Below are positions 1-8,839 of a DNA stretch of 64,000 nt, piece by piece. Under the pieces are notes generated by a model. It made no database searches, was not told the DNA's origin, and saw only the letters and a list, made by a program, of their open reading frames with translations. The translations under genes were made by a program, and so were the position numbers. This DNA is from Yaniella halotolerans DSM 15476. Lineage in GTDB: Bacteria > Actinomycetota > Actinomycetes > Actinomycetales > Micrococcaceae. The stretch spans positions 54,234-118,233 of the forward strand of contig NZ_ATVQ01000005.1 in the NCBI RefSeq assembly GCF_000420805.1, written 5' to 3'. The first letter of the stretch is position 1. Every line of letters starts with the position of its first letter.

Positions 1-284
1 CTTTGACTCGCAAGGAAGTTTCTAGGGTCTACCAAGCTGCTGAACAGGTCATGAGATTAGCGTTAGCTCAAGGTGGGACGTCCTTTGACGCGTTATACGT
101 AAACGTCAACGGGGAATCCGGCTACTTCGACAGGTCATTGAATGTCTATGGTCGAGCAGGTGAAGCCTGCTATCGGTGCTTGGATGCAGGTGAAGAGACA
201 CTTATCACACGTCGGAAGTTCATGAACCGTTCCTCGTACTATTGTCCGAGATGTCAACCTGTGCCTCGACGTGCACGCTGGTAA
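1..284 (+). CDS. mutM: Formamidopyrimidine-DNA glycosylase, C-terminal part (5' end outside window)
   Basis: The frame is open from the window edge (first full codon at base 3) to TAA at 282-284, so only about the last 93 residues are present. The visible end carries the zinc finger of Fpg/Nei enzymes: CYRC, then about 18 residues including the DNA-contacting segment before SSYYCPRC. The piece before it ([20 protein letters not shown]) matches the typical Fpg C-terminal segment. The family excises oxidised purines such as 8-oxoguanine and nicks the abasic site. The N-terminal catalytic Pro/Glu is off the window. In actinobacteria this gene normally lies directly before smc; here about 21 kb of glycan genes separate them. 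Family call is confident; MutM rather than Nei is favoured by the context. Confidence 0.9.
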   Translation, partial: LTRKEVSRVYQAAEQVMRLALAQGGTSFDALYVNVNGESGYFDRSLNVYGRAGEACYRCLDAGEETLITRRKFMNRSSYYCPRCQPVPRRARW

Positions 285-338
285 AAACGTCTATACTCGT
301 GCCTAACTGTGTGCCCAACAGAAAGAAGCTGCCTAAAG

Positions 339-1421
339 ATGCGCAAACCGCCAACGCCTAAGCGAGCTGGCCGTGTCCGCTCGCCCCGTCGCGGAGCAGC
401 TTGGTCGATTCTCGCATCGACTGCATTGGTGACAGGCACAGCAGTTGCGGCCGTATCAAGTTTCTCAACACAACTTGCAGAAGATTTCGATACCAACCGA
501 GAGACCGTCGAAACCGGTATCGATCAAACCAGTGAAGCCTTTGAAGATGGCGAAATGAACATCTTGGTGCTTGGCTCGGATGCTCGCGAAGGTGAGACGC
601 TGGAAGATCAGCGCTCTGACACGATGATGCTGGTGCACATCCCAGAAACTCGTGATGAAATGTATGTCATGTCGATTATGCGTGACCTCTGGGTTGAGAT
701 CCCGGAGGTGGGCATGTCGAAAGTCAACTCTGCGCAATCCCACGGGGGTTACCCACTGACGATTCAGACCGTGGAAGGACTCACCGGTGCTGGTATCGAT
801 CATATGGTGATTGTCGACTTTGACGGGTTTAGCGATCTGACCACAGCCCTGGGTGGAGTCGAAATTGACAACGACATGGCCTTTTCTGCGGGGCAGGCCA
901 ACCCGTCCTATTACCCAGAAGGCACCATCCGACTAGAGGGTACCGATGCTTTGCGTTTCGTACGCGAACGGAAAGCCTTCACCGACGGTGACTATCAGCG
1001 TGTCAAGAACCAGCAAAAATTCTTGACCGGTATTGCTTCGCAGGTCCTAGACTCCTCGACGCTCACCAACCCATCAAAAATCTCGGATATGGTCAGCTCC
1101 TTTACTCCCTACCTGACCGTTGATGAATCACTCGATGCCCAGACCCTGGTGAACTACGGTATGTCCATGAGTAAGATGCGGGCATCGAACATCACTAGCT
1201 TCACCATTCCAAACGCCGGTACCGGTACTACCCAGGGCGGTGCCTCAGTGGTATGGCCCGATGAAGAAGAACTCGCCAATATGCGAAGTGCCATGGAAAA
1301 CGGCACGATGGATGTATACGTAAAAGAGCTGGAAGAGCGCCAAGAAGAACAAGTTGACGGTGCCATCGATGAGTCCGGCGAAGATGTAACCGAAGAACCC
1401 GGGGTGGAAGCGCCACAGTGA
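339..1421 (+). CDS. LytR-CpsA-Psr (LCP) family cell-wall polymer ligase
   Basis: LCP proteins transfer lipid-linked anionic polymers onto peptidoglycan outside the membrane. The 360-residue product has a basic N-terminus, one membrane segment at about residues 20-42, then the LCP domain at about 70-235. Family motifs are visible: NILVLGSDAR (near 74), RSDTMML, the RDLWVEIP arginine-aspartate pair (near 115), FVRERK (near 206) and DYQRVKNQQ (near 217), which together supply the pyrophosphate-binding arginines and aspartates. The C-terminal 50 residues are acidic and low-complexity. ATG at 339 is chosen over the in-frame GTG at 309 because that extension adds nothing family-like; neither has a strong ribosome site. 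The stop overlaps the next gene's GTG by 4 bases (GTGA), suggesting co-translation. The glycan-gene context fits attachment of a wall polymer. Confidence 0.9.
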   Translation: MRKPPTPKRAGRVRSPRRGAAWSILASTALVTGTAVAAVSSFSTQLAEDFDTNRETVETGIDQTSEAFEDGEMNILVLGSDAREGETLEDQRSDTMMLVHIPETRDEMYVMSIMRDLWVEIPEVGMSKVNSAQSHGGYPLTIQTVEGLTGAGIDHMVIVDFDGFSDLTTALGGVEIDNDMAFSAGQANPSYYPEGTIRLEGTDALRFVRERKAFTDGDYQRVKNQQKFLTGIASQVLDSSTLTNPSKISDMVSSFTPYLTVDESLDAQTLVNYGMSMSKMRASNITSFTIPNAGTGTTQGGASVVWPDEEELANMRSAMENGTMDVYVKELEERQEEQVDGAIDESGEDVTEEPGVEAPQ

Positions 1422-4345
1422 CCCGCCGTCTCCTACTGATTACCCATTCCTATTCGCCAGAATCTACCGCACCTCAACGACGGTGGAAGAAATTTCTGGC
1501 CGGGCTTTATGACGCCGGGTGGAGCGTTGAAGTTCTTACCCCACCGGCAGATCCTCGCTACGTTGATGAAGCTCAAGATCCTGAGCCCTACGTGACCATC
1601 CGTAGAACACCGCACGTAAGTTCATTACCGGATAGTCGGGCAGGACGACTTGCCAAAGCAGTTATCCATGCAGCAACCTCTGTGCCACTGGCCCTAAGAG
1701 AAGATGCTGACGTAGTTGTGGCAACCGTACCTGCGCTCCCGAATTTGGTCGCAGGTCGGATCATCGCCTGGATCAAAGGTGTGCCTTACGTGGTGGAAAT
1801 GCGTGATGCTTGGCCGGACCTGATTTTCGAGTCAGAAAGCGGGGGGAAATTTTTCGGCACGCTGGTCGCTGAAGTCATAACCCGCATTCAACGCTCCGCA
1901 GATCAGCTCATCACCGTAACCAACGGTTTCGCAGCCACACTCGAACAGCGCGATATGCCTCCGATTGAAGTGATTTCCAATAGCCGGGCGATAGAACAGA
2001 TGCCGCAGCTTGAGGCACGAAAACGCTCAGTTGGGCAGCTCAATGTGCTGTATTTGGGCAACCACGGTGAGTCACAACAACTCGAACTGATTATTGAGGC
2101 GGCTAGGATTGCCCGCCAGCAAAATCCAAATATTTCGGTCCGGTTTGTGGGGGAGGGGACCCAGAAGGCGAATCTCGAGATACTGAACGCTCAAGCGGGT
2201 CATCCGGTAGCCATACTGCCTGCTTCCTATGGTGAAGCGACACTTCAGCACTATCGGTGGGCTGACACCTGTCTGGTGACACTACGTTCTGACTGGGCAA
2301 GTTTTGCACACACAGTTCCCTCCAAGACATATGAACTACTGTCTTATGGAAAACACATAACAGGCATTGTCTGTGGTGAAGCAGCAAGCATACTGAACCA
2401 AGCAGGGGAACACGCCATCGTCGAGGATGATGCCCAGGCCCTCGCTGAAACCTGGTTAGGCTTAGCTACAAACCCACACTCAACACCGACACAGGAAAAT
2501 GCACGTGCATGGGTGTCAGCCCATGCATCCGATACGGCACAAATTGAGAAACTGGACTCAGTCTTGAAACGAAACGCCCCAGCACGCAAGACCACGGGAT
2601 TGTTGCAGCGTTCCACAACCGCTGCTTCAATCTCTACTACGGCTGCGCTTGAACATCTCAAAAACAACCGTGCGCTCTTTGGTCTCCTTGTGCTCCGTCG
2701 GTTGCCTCAGAATTTGCGCGAACCTATAGCAAACGCCGCATCCAAATTGCGCGGAGGCCCGCTGGATACGCTCTCCGCTGTAGGCAAGGCTGTTTCGGGT
2801 CGCAATGTTGAACTGATCGATCAAGCGAAAGAACTCCTGGGACAACGTGGCGCGGATCGAAAAATCGTAGACTACGCCCGAGTCTTTATTGCACTTGGTG
2901 ATCGTGATACTGCTGAATGGCTACTCGACAGAGTGAAACCAAATACCAAAGGTCTCCAGGCCGCGCGTGCTTGGACCGCCTGGACCTCCGGCAGCATGGT
3001 CGAAGCCGTTGAGCTAATGACAACAGCAAAGCGTGAACGAAAGACAGTAGAACGCTGGTCTTCCGAACTTGAAAGCTTCCAAGGCGCCAAGCCACTGCTC
3101 GATTCTGTAAGCACGTATCATCCGGTCAAGAATCGTGTATTGCACGTACTGACTAATTCGCTGCCACATACCCCATCTGGCTATGCGCAGCGTTCACATT
3201 CCATCATGCTGGCGCTCCGGGACCGAGGGTGGGACGTATCTGCGGTGACACGGATCGGTTGGCCGATTACTACCGGAGCGCTTCTTGCAGAATCCCGAGA
3301 CGAGGTAGAAGGCATTGGGTATCAGCGGCTTCTACCGTCACAACTGGCGATGCACTTTGGTGACCGCATCCAACAGAACGCCGAGATGCTGTTGGAATAT
3401 GTACTAAAGTGCCGCCCAGCTATGCTGCATACAACTACTCACTGGACGAATGCGATCGTTGTTGAAGCGGTGGCCAACGCCGTTGGCATCCCGTGGGTTT
3501 ATGAAGTACGGGGACAACTCGCAGATACTTGGGCTTCGACCCGAGGTGATGATGCTGTCGAATCTGATTACTACCAACTCTTCCAGGCCCGTGAGCAAGA
3601 AGCCACATTGGCTGCAGACGGACTCGTTACATTGGGCGAGCAGATGCAGAAGAACCTGGTTGATTTCGGTGCAAATGATAGCGATATCGTGTTGTCTCCA
3701 AATGCAGTGGGTGGACAATTCTTAGAAGAACCAGGTGAGACTCGAGACGCTCGAGTCTCGCTCGGCTTGGACCCGGATCTTGAGTATGTCGGTACAATCA
3801 GTTCGTTGGTGCCATACGAAGGTTTGGAAACAGTTGTAGAAGCTGCAGCGCTGCTGATGCCAGAACGTCCGAACCTTCGGTTGTTGATCGTTGGAGATGG
3901 CACAGCACTCCCGAACATCCTTGCCACTGCTCGAAAACTGGGCATTGCCGATCGTCTAATTGCTCCGGGGCGTGTTGATCGAGAGCAATCTCACCTGTAC
4001 CACCAGGCGTTGGACATATTTGTCGTGCCACGAGTATCCACCCAGGTTACGCGCATGGTTACGCCGATGAAATCTGTGGAGGCTTCAGCCAGCGCAAAGC
4101 CAGTCATCGCATCGGACCTGCCGGCTCTATCAGAACTCGTGAATCACAATAAAACTGGATTGTTAGTGTCCGTTGAAGATACCGGTGCTTGGGCTGAAGC
4201 AATCAATGGGTTGCTAGACAACCCCGCAAGAGCTGCTGCTATGGGGAAGGCGGGTCGCGAGTGGGTATTAACTGAGCGAACGTGGGAAGCGAACGCCGAA
4301 AAATATGATCGGCTCTACCGTAGTATTCTGTCCCCGGAACACTAA
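1418..4345 (+). CDS. Fused double glycosyltransferase (two GT4-type GT-B modules)
   Basis: The 975-residue protein holds two complete-looking GT4-like modules. Module 1 (about 1-380) starts LLLITHSYSPESTAPQRRW and contains VVEMRDAWPDLIF and a C-terminal nucleotide-binding half (VLYLGNHGESQQ, VRFVGEGTQK). A helical linker follows (about 390-570, with LLGQRGADRK). Module 2 starts near 573 (RVLHVLTNSLPHTPSGYAQR) and ends with VPRVSTQVTRMVTPMKSVEA, the GT4 acceptor/donor loop with its conserved glutamate. Module 2 resembles the C-terminal module of the protein at 8836-11304. GT4 enzymes are retaining transferases that use nucleotide sugars; the exact sugars cannot be read. The start GTG overlaps the LCP stop by 4 bases. 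Two linked modules suggest addition of two consecutive sugars, which is inference. Confidence 0.85.
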   Translation: MTRRLLLITHSYSPESTAPQRRWKKFLAGLYDAGWSVEVLTPPADPRYVDEAQDPEPYVTIRRTPHVSSLPDSRAGRLAKAVIHAATSVPLALREDADVVVATVPALPNLVAGRIIAWIKGVPYVVEMRDAWPDLIFESESGGKFFGTLVAEVITRIQRSADQLITVTNGFAATLEQRDMPPIEVISNSRAIEQMPQLEARKRSVGQLNVLYLGNHGESQQLELIIEAARIARQQNPNISVRFVGEGTQKANLEILNAQAGHPVAILPASYGEATLQHYRWADTCLVTLRSDWASFAHTVPSKTYELLSYGKHITGIVCGEAASILNQAGEHAIVEDDAQALAETWLGLATNPHSTPTQENARAWVSAHASDTAQIEKLDSVLKRNAPARKTTGLLQRSTTAASISTTAALEHLKNNRALFGLLVLRRLPQNLREPIANAASKLRGGPLDTLSAVGKAVSGRNVELIDQAKELLGQRGADRKIVDYARVFIALGDRDTAEWLLDRVKPNTKGLQAARAWTAWTSGSMVEAVELMTTAKRERKTVERWSSELESFQGAKPLLDSVSTYHPVKNRVLHVLTNSLPHTPSGYAQRSHSIMLALRDRGWDVSAVTRIGWPITTGALLAESRDEVEGIGYQRLLPSQLAMHFGDRIQQNAEMLLEYVLKCRPAMLHTTTHWTNAIVVEAVANAVGIPWVYEVRGQLADTWASTRGDDAVESDYYQLFQAREQEATLAADGLVTLGEQMQKNLVDFGANDSDIVLSPNAVGGQFLEEPGETRDARVSLGLDPDLEYVGTISSLVPYEGLETVVEAAALLMPERPNLRLLIVGDGTALPNILATARKLGIADRLIAPGRVDREQSHLYHQALDIFVVPRVSTQVTRMVTPMKSVEASASAKPVIASDLPALSELVNHNKTGLLVSVEDTGAWAEAINGLLDNPARAAAMGKAGREWVLTERTWEANAEKYDRLYRSILSPEH

Positions 4346-4393
4346 ATTGTTGGGTCAGGGGGTTATGCGCGATTACTTTGAGCGCTTTTGACT

Positions 4394-4399
4394 TATAAT
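4394..4399 (+). promoter_or_regulatory. Candidate -10 box upstream of wecC
   Basis: A perfect TATAAT lies 79 bases before the wecC start, in the 132-base gap after the double glycosyltransferase. The -35 region at the expected spacing is poor (GATTAC or ATTACT). A TTGAG closer by is too near to count. The gap itself suggests wecC has its own promoter. Start-site evidence is absent. Confidence 0.35.
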
Positions 4400-4477
4400 A
4401 GACTGCTGAATAATTTTAAAGACTTGCTGATACCGCCAGCGAGTAGGTATCAACCCGTGCCGTGTGAAGGATAGTGA

Positions 4478-5731
4478 ATGTCGACCATTTCTAGTGTTGC
4501 CGTGATCGGACTCGGCTATATCGGTTTACCGACTGCCGCGATTTTGGCTGATAACGGTCTACGTGTCTACGGCGTTGATGTGAATCAGCAGGCTGTGGAT
4601 GCGATCAATGCTGGTGCTGTGCCGTTCGTTGAACCTGAACTCGGTGATTTCGTAGCTCGCACGGTCAAGGCGGGGGCGTTGACGGCCTCAACGGAGACGC
4701 CTGCTGCTGATGCCTATATTGTGGCGGTGCCGACCCCGTTTTTCGCGGATAAGACCCCGGACTTGTCGTATATTGAAGCCGCTGGCCGTACCCTCGCGGC
4801 CCAGTTGTCGGGTGATGAGCTGGTGATTCTGGAATCGACGTCACCGCCGGGGGCTACGGATCGTTTGGCCGAAGTCATTCATGCAGAACGCCCGGATTTG
4901 GCGGAGCAGGGCACCTTGCAGTTTGCCCATGCCCCAGAGCGGGTGTTGCCGGGCCAGGTGATGCGTGAGCTGGTGACCAATGACCGCATTATTGGTGGTT
5001 CCACCCCCGAAGCTGCTGAGCGTGCCGTGGAATTGTACCGGAGCTTCTGTGAAGCCGAACTGGTGACCACGAATACTCGGACTGCTGAGATGTCGAAGTT
5101 GGTGGAGAACTCCTTCCGGGATGTCAATATTGCCTTTGCTAATGAGCTGTCGATGATCAGTGATGAAATTGGTGTGGACGTGTGGGAAGTCATTGAACTG
5201 GCCAACCGCCACCCACGGGTGAATATTCTGCAGCCTGGTCCCGGTGTGGGTGGCCATTGTATTGCGGTGGATCCGTGGTTTATTGTGGCCGCGGCCCCGG
5301 ATACGGCCACGATTATTCGTAGCGCGCGGGAGATTAATGATGCTAAGCCCCAGTGGGTCGTGGACCAGGTGAAAGCTGCCGCCTTTGATGTGCAACAGGA
5401 AACTGGCCGCGCCCCGGTTGTGGCCACCCTTGGGTTGGCGTTTAAACCGAATATTGACGACTTGCGCGAGTCGCCGGCATTGAATATCACGGAGGCGCTG
5501 TCGGATCAGTTCACTGAGTCGAAGATTCTCAGCGTGGAACCCCACGTCGACGAACTACCGGCTCGGTTGCAGAACCGGAACAATCTCACTTTGACCCCGG
5601 TAGATGAAGCCATTGAACAAGCTGACATTATCGTCCTGCTCGTGGATCACGCTGCCTTTGCTGATCTGGGCGAATCCGCCTATACGAAACGCGTCATCGA
5701 CACCCGCGGCCAATGGCGCAGCGACAAGTAG
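4478..5731 (+). CDS. wecC: UDP-N-acetyl-D-mannosamine dehydrogenase (WecC-type)
   Basis: This enzyme oxidises UDP-ManNAc twice with NAD+ to UDP-ManNAcA. The 417-residue length is normal. The N-terminal Rossmann motif is VAVIGLGYIGLPTA. The ESTSPPGATDRL loop and AHAPERVLPG follow. The catalytic cysteine is Cys261 in GPGVGGHCIAVDPWF, and the late KPNIDDLRESPALNI motif is typical. VDPWF and the PER motif followed by VLPG favour the WecC branch over UDP-glucose dehydrogenase. ATG at 4478 has GAAGGA six bases upstream. Its partner wecB (UDP-GlcNAc 2-epimerase) is about 15 kb downstream in the same island, so the pair can make UDP-ManNAcA, a known teichuronic-acid precursor in Micrococcus luteus. 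The end comes 11 bases before the next start. Confidence 0.88.
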   Translation: MSTISSVAVIGLGYIGLPTAAILADNGLRVYGVDVNQQAVDAINAGAVPFVEPELGDFVARTVKAGALTASTETPAADAYIVAVPTPFFADKTPDLSYIEAAGRTLAAQLSGDELVILESTSPPGATDRLAEVIHAERPDLAEQGTLQFAHAPERVLPGQVMRELVTNDRIIGGSTPEAAERAVELYRSFCEAELVTTNTRTAEMSKLVENSFRDVNIAFANELSMISDEIGVDVWEVIELANRHPRVNILQPGPGVGGHCIAVDPWFIVAAAPDTATIIRSAREINDAKPQWVVDQVKAAAFDVQQETGRAPVVATLGLAFKPNIDDLRESPALNITEALSDQFTESKILSVEPHVDELPARLQNRNNLTLTPVDEAIEQADIIVLLVDHAAFADLGESAYTKRVIDTRGQWRSDK

Positions 5732-5742
5732 AGTACTTGAAT

Positions 5743-6102
5743 ATGACCAAGAATCTTGAAGAAGCAAGTGTCGATGTCCTTCAACAACGTTTACTAGAAG
5801 AAATCGAATCTCAGCAGCGCTTGCAAGACGAACTCAAGACCGCCTTGGAAAGTGAACGCAACCTTCGTTTAGAAAATGACCTGCTGTGGGCATATTTACA
5901 GCGAAAATATCCTGCGCGTGTTGATGACGCTCGGGGCCTCTTGTCGCGATTAGTAGAAGGCGGCGACCTCTCAGCTGAAGTCCAGGATGGCAAGCAGGCC
6001 AGAGGAACACAACGTACGCTGAAGCAAAAGGTCCGAGGAAGACTCGGAAAATTGCCAGGAGTCCATCGTACCTATCACGGAATTAAGAACATCGGAAAAT
6101 AA
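5743..6102 (+). CDS. Small coiled-coil protein of unknown function
   Basis: Not recognised. The 119-residue product is a long charged coiled coil at about 3-50 (LQQRLLEEIESQQRLQDELK and onward) followed by a basic tail (KQKVRGRLGKLPGVHRTYHG). No membrane segment or signal peptide is visible. ATG at 5743 is preferred because it follows the wecC stop; an in-frame ATG at 5713 would overlap wecC by 19 bases. It sits between wecC and a large glycosyltransferase. Small coiled-coil proteins also accompany glycosyltransferases at two other places in this window, which suggests a scaffold or length-control role; that is inference only. Confidence 0.7.
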   Translation: MTKNLEEASVDVLQQRLLEEIESQQRLQDELKTALESERNLRLENDLLWAYLQRKYPARVDDARGLLSRLVEGGDLSAEVQDGKQARGTQRTLKQKVRGRLGKLPGVHRTYHGIKNIGK

Positions 6103-6145
6103 CTAGTAGTCGTCGTCATCGCAGCTTACAGAAGGTGTTTCATTA

Positions 6146-8839
6146 ATGGCTCTGGCTCCTAAACAGTCGTCTCGCCGATTCGACGTCTTACAGAAGCGCC
6201 TCGATGAACTTGTTCAGCAGCAGCGTCATCGTAAACAACGTGAGATCAGCTATCGAAGTCTCGATAAATTCGATCCGATAGAACAAATTACGGCGGTTAA
6301 ATCTAAACCTGTCAGTGATCGCCTCCAGTATGCTTTTACAGCACCTGCAGGCGACGAGCTGCGTGCAGCCATGCTCGAACAGATTGCCGAGCTTCCCCCG
6401 ACAAGTAGTGGAATTGCCACTAAGCCGTTTAACACCAAGATCGGGATCATCTCTGATCTCTTCTTGTTCAAGAGTTTTGACGGTTTGGCTGACTTCTACC
6501 CAATATATCCTGGCAACTATGAGCAACATGCTGACATTGATATCTTGCTACTGGTCTCTACGTGGCGTGGTGTCGATGATATATCTTGGAAAGGTGTCAC
6601 AACTAAGCGCAGTGAGAAGCGAGCGTTGCTGTTTGACGAAATACTGCCGTTTTACCGGACGCTTGATATTCCCATTGTCTTTTATTCCAAAGAAGATCCA
6701 CCGAACTACAATCATTTTCTACCATTTGCTCAGCAGGCCGACTACATATTCACTTCCGCAGCTGAAATGATTCCGAAGTATCAAGAAGACTGCCCCGAAG
6801 CTCGCTTAGTCGATGTGCTTCCGTTCGGTGTGAATCCAAAGAATCACTCTCCGATTGGGAGCCGGCAAGGCACTATTAATTCGATTGTGCCCTTCGCTGG
6901 TTCATGGTTCAACCACAAATATGACGACAGAAGTCGTTGGGGCGGGGACATCTTAGATGCGGTAAATGCTTCAAACGACTACAACTTGCTGGTCTTTGAT
7001 CGTAACTCGCACTTGAACGATTCGAGATACCGATTTCCGAATCGATTTGCACATTCCATCACACCGGCGATTGACCATCAGTCGCTCTTAGACATACAAC
7101 GAATCGCAGACATCAGCGTCAATTTGAACTCGGTACAGAACTCTTCATCGATGTTCGCCAATCGAGCTATCGAATTGCAAGCCCAAGGCACGTTTGTTCT
7201 GAGCAACTATAACGTTGGATTGAACTCTCGTTATCCGCACGTTCATCTAAGCAACGGTTTTACCGATACATTGGCTGCTTTAGATTGCCTAACAGAAAGT
7301 GAAATTCGGGAAATCCAAGCGGATGGAATTCGAACTGTCTTTTCCAACGATCTAGCAATCATGCGCATTGCAAAAATTATTCAAACTGTTGGTTTAAAAG
7401 CTGCAGTATCAGAACCACGCGTCGTGATTGTTGCACAGGACTACGATGAACAGCTTGCCCGAGATCTATCCCAACAGACTTATGGAAATATTGTTGATGT
7501 TCTTGAAGCTTCGGTTGATCATCCCACCAAAACCCCAGTTGAGCATGCAGAAATCCTCGTCCACGTAGACACGCAACATGAGTATGCTCCCACACATGTT
7601 GAAGATCTCGTCAACGCTTTCCGCTACACGGATGCCAAAACAGTCAGTAAAATTGATCGAAGCTCGCAAGTTAGCTTGGACACCCGCCGACATTCATATT
7701 CGGAAGTTGAAAAGTTCCAAGGACTGGGAGCTGAGTTTGTTGGTGAATTAGCAAACGATGTGATCCCTCGGCCTGGATATTGGGTTGATGAAATCGGGGT
7801 CAGTCGCAGAGATGGTGCCATAACAGCGGTGAGCAAACAAGGCACGCCCCAAAACCCCGCCGTTTTGTCTGTCGTCGTGCCCATTTACAATAACGGGCCG
7901 CATCTACTCCACAAGTGCATGGCCTCGCTTCGTCGGTCAAGTATCTTCGACCAGATGGAGATTGTGCTCGTGGATGACGGATCTACCGACATTGAGACGA
8001 TAGAAGCGGTTAATAAGCTTGAACGCGAGTTACGCTGTGTCAAGGTTCATCGGTTTGACCAGGGAGGTTCAGGCAGCGCGTCGCGGCCTCGGAATAAGGG
8101 ACTCGAACTTGCCTCGTGTGACCATGTCACGTACCTGGACCCCGATAACGAGGCTCTCAATGATGCCTACGTGAAGCTACTACATACCGTTATCGAGTCC
8201 GGAGTAGATTTTGCAGTAGGGGACATGACTCGTTGGCGCGGTGCTAATAGTGCCGTGAAGTATACGAAATTCTTGCAAACCCGGTTGGGGCTGGATGGCC
8301 ATATTGGTCTTGGTGGGCGAGAAGCTTTAGTAGACATGCAATTTATGCCGATCAGTATTCAGGCCCTTGTCGCTCGGACAGACTGGTTACGAAGCACCGG
8401 TATCAACCAACCGATTGGTGCAGTAGGCCAGGATTCTTACTTTTTCCAACAGATGCTGTACTATGCTGACAAATTCGCCATTGTGAAAACCCCAGTGCAC
8501 ACTTATTATGCCCAGGTAGAAAATTCGGTGGTCAACACAGTTAATGCCAAGTTTTTCGATAAGTATCTTCCACTTGAGCGTGCTCGGAGCGAATGGCTGG
8601 TTGAAGTCGGCCTGCTGGATGCATATCGGCAGACTCGAATGGAAACGTTTTTTACCGGATGGTACCTGCGTAAATTAGCGGATGTTCCATTCGACCAGCG
8701 GTCGCAGGCGATCGCGACAATTGCCAAGCTTGGGAAAATGTATGGCGATCATGAGTGGGAGTCTGAGGAAGCTCAAGACTTCTGGAACGCCACTATCTCG
8801 GAACTGGAACCGTATAGCGTGAGTGGAGATAACGAGTGA
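6146..8839 (+). CDS. Bifunctional glycosyltransferase: CgeB-like GT-B module plus GT2 module
   Basis: The 897-residue protein combines two transferase types. About 90-430 resembles CgeB/YkvP-type transferases: NTKIGIISDLF, SIVPFAGSWFNHKY, and the sugar-nucleotide half FANRAIELQAQGTFVLSNYN. About 570-800 is a GT2 (GT-A fold) domain: LSVVVPIYNNGPHLLHKC, EIVLVDDGSTD, SRPRNKGLELA and the metal-binding DPD in TYLDPDNEA. ATG at 6146 follows GAAGGTG at suitable spacing. The stop overlaps the next start (GTG 8836 or ATG 8839), so the two are probably translated together. Acceptor and donor sugars cannot be inferred. The N-terminal 80 residues are charged and probably helical. Confidence 0.8.
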   Translation: MALAPKQSSRRFDVLQKRLDELVQQQRHRKQREISYRSLDKFDPIEQITAVKSKPVSDRLQYAFTAPAGDELRAAMLEQIAELPPTSSGIATKPFNTKIGIISDLFLFKSFDGLADFYPIYPGNYEQHADIDILLLVSTWRGVDDISWKGVTTKRSEKRALLFDEILPFYRTLDIPIVFYSKEDPPNYNHFLPFAQQADYIFTSAAEMIPKYQEDCPEARLVDVLPFGVNPKNHSPIGSRQGTINSIVPFAGSWFNHKYDDRSRWGGDILDAVNASNDYNLLVFDRNSHLNDSRYRFPNRFAHSITPAIDHQSLLDIQRIADISVNLNSVQNSSSMFANRAIELQAQGTFVLSNYNVGLNSRYPHVHLSNGFTDTLAALDCLTESEIREIQADGIRTVFSNDLAIMRIAKIIQTVGLKAAVSEPRVVIVAQDYDEQLARDLSQQTYGNIVDVLEASVDHPTKTPVEHAEILVHVDTQHEYAPTHVEDLVNAFRYTDAKTVSKIDRSSQVSLDTRRHSYSEVEKFQGLGAEFVGELANDVIPRPGYWVDEIGVSRRDGAITAVSKQGTPQNPAVLSVVVPIYNNGPHLLHKCMASLRRSSIFDQMEIVLVDDGSTDIETIEAVNKLERELRCVKVHRFDQGGSGSASRPRNKGLELASCDHVTYLDPDNEALNDAYVKLLHTVIESGVDFAVGDMTRWRGANSAVKYTKFLQTRLGLDGHIGLGGREALVDMQFMPISIQALVARTDWLRSTGINQPIGAVGQDSYFFQQMLYYADKFAIVKTPVHTYYAQVENSVVNTVNAKFFDKYLPLERARSEWLVEVGLLDAYRQTRMETFFTGWYLRKLADVPFDQRSQAIATIAKLGKMYGDHEWESEEAQDFWNATISELEPYSVSGDNE

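Noticed and set aside
4841..5545. Long minus-strand frames (234 and 203 codons) opposite wecC
   Set aside because: They lie wholly inside wecC, have no motif and no ribosome site, and arise from biased codon use on the other strand.
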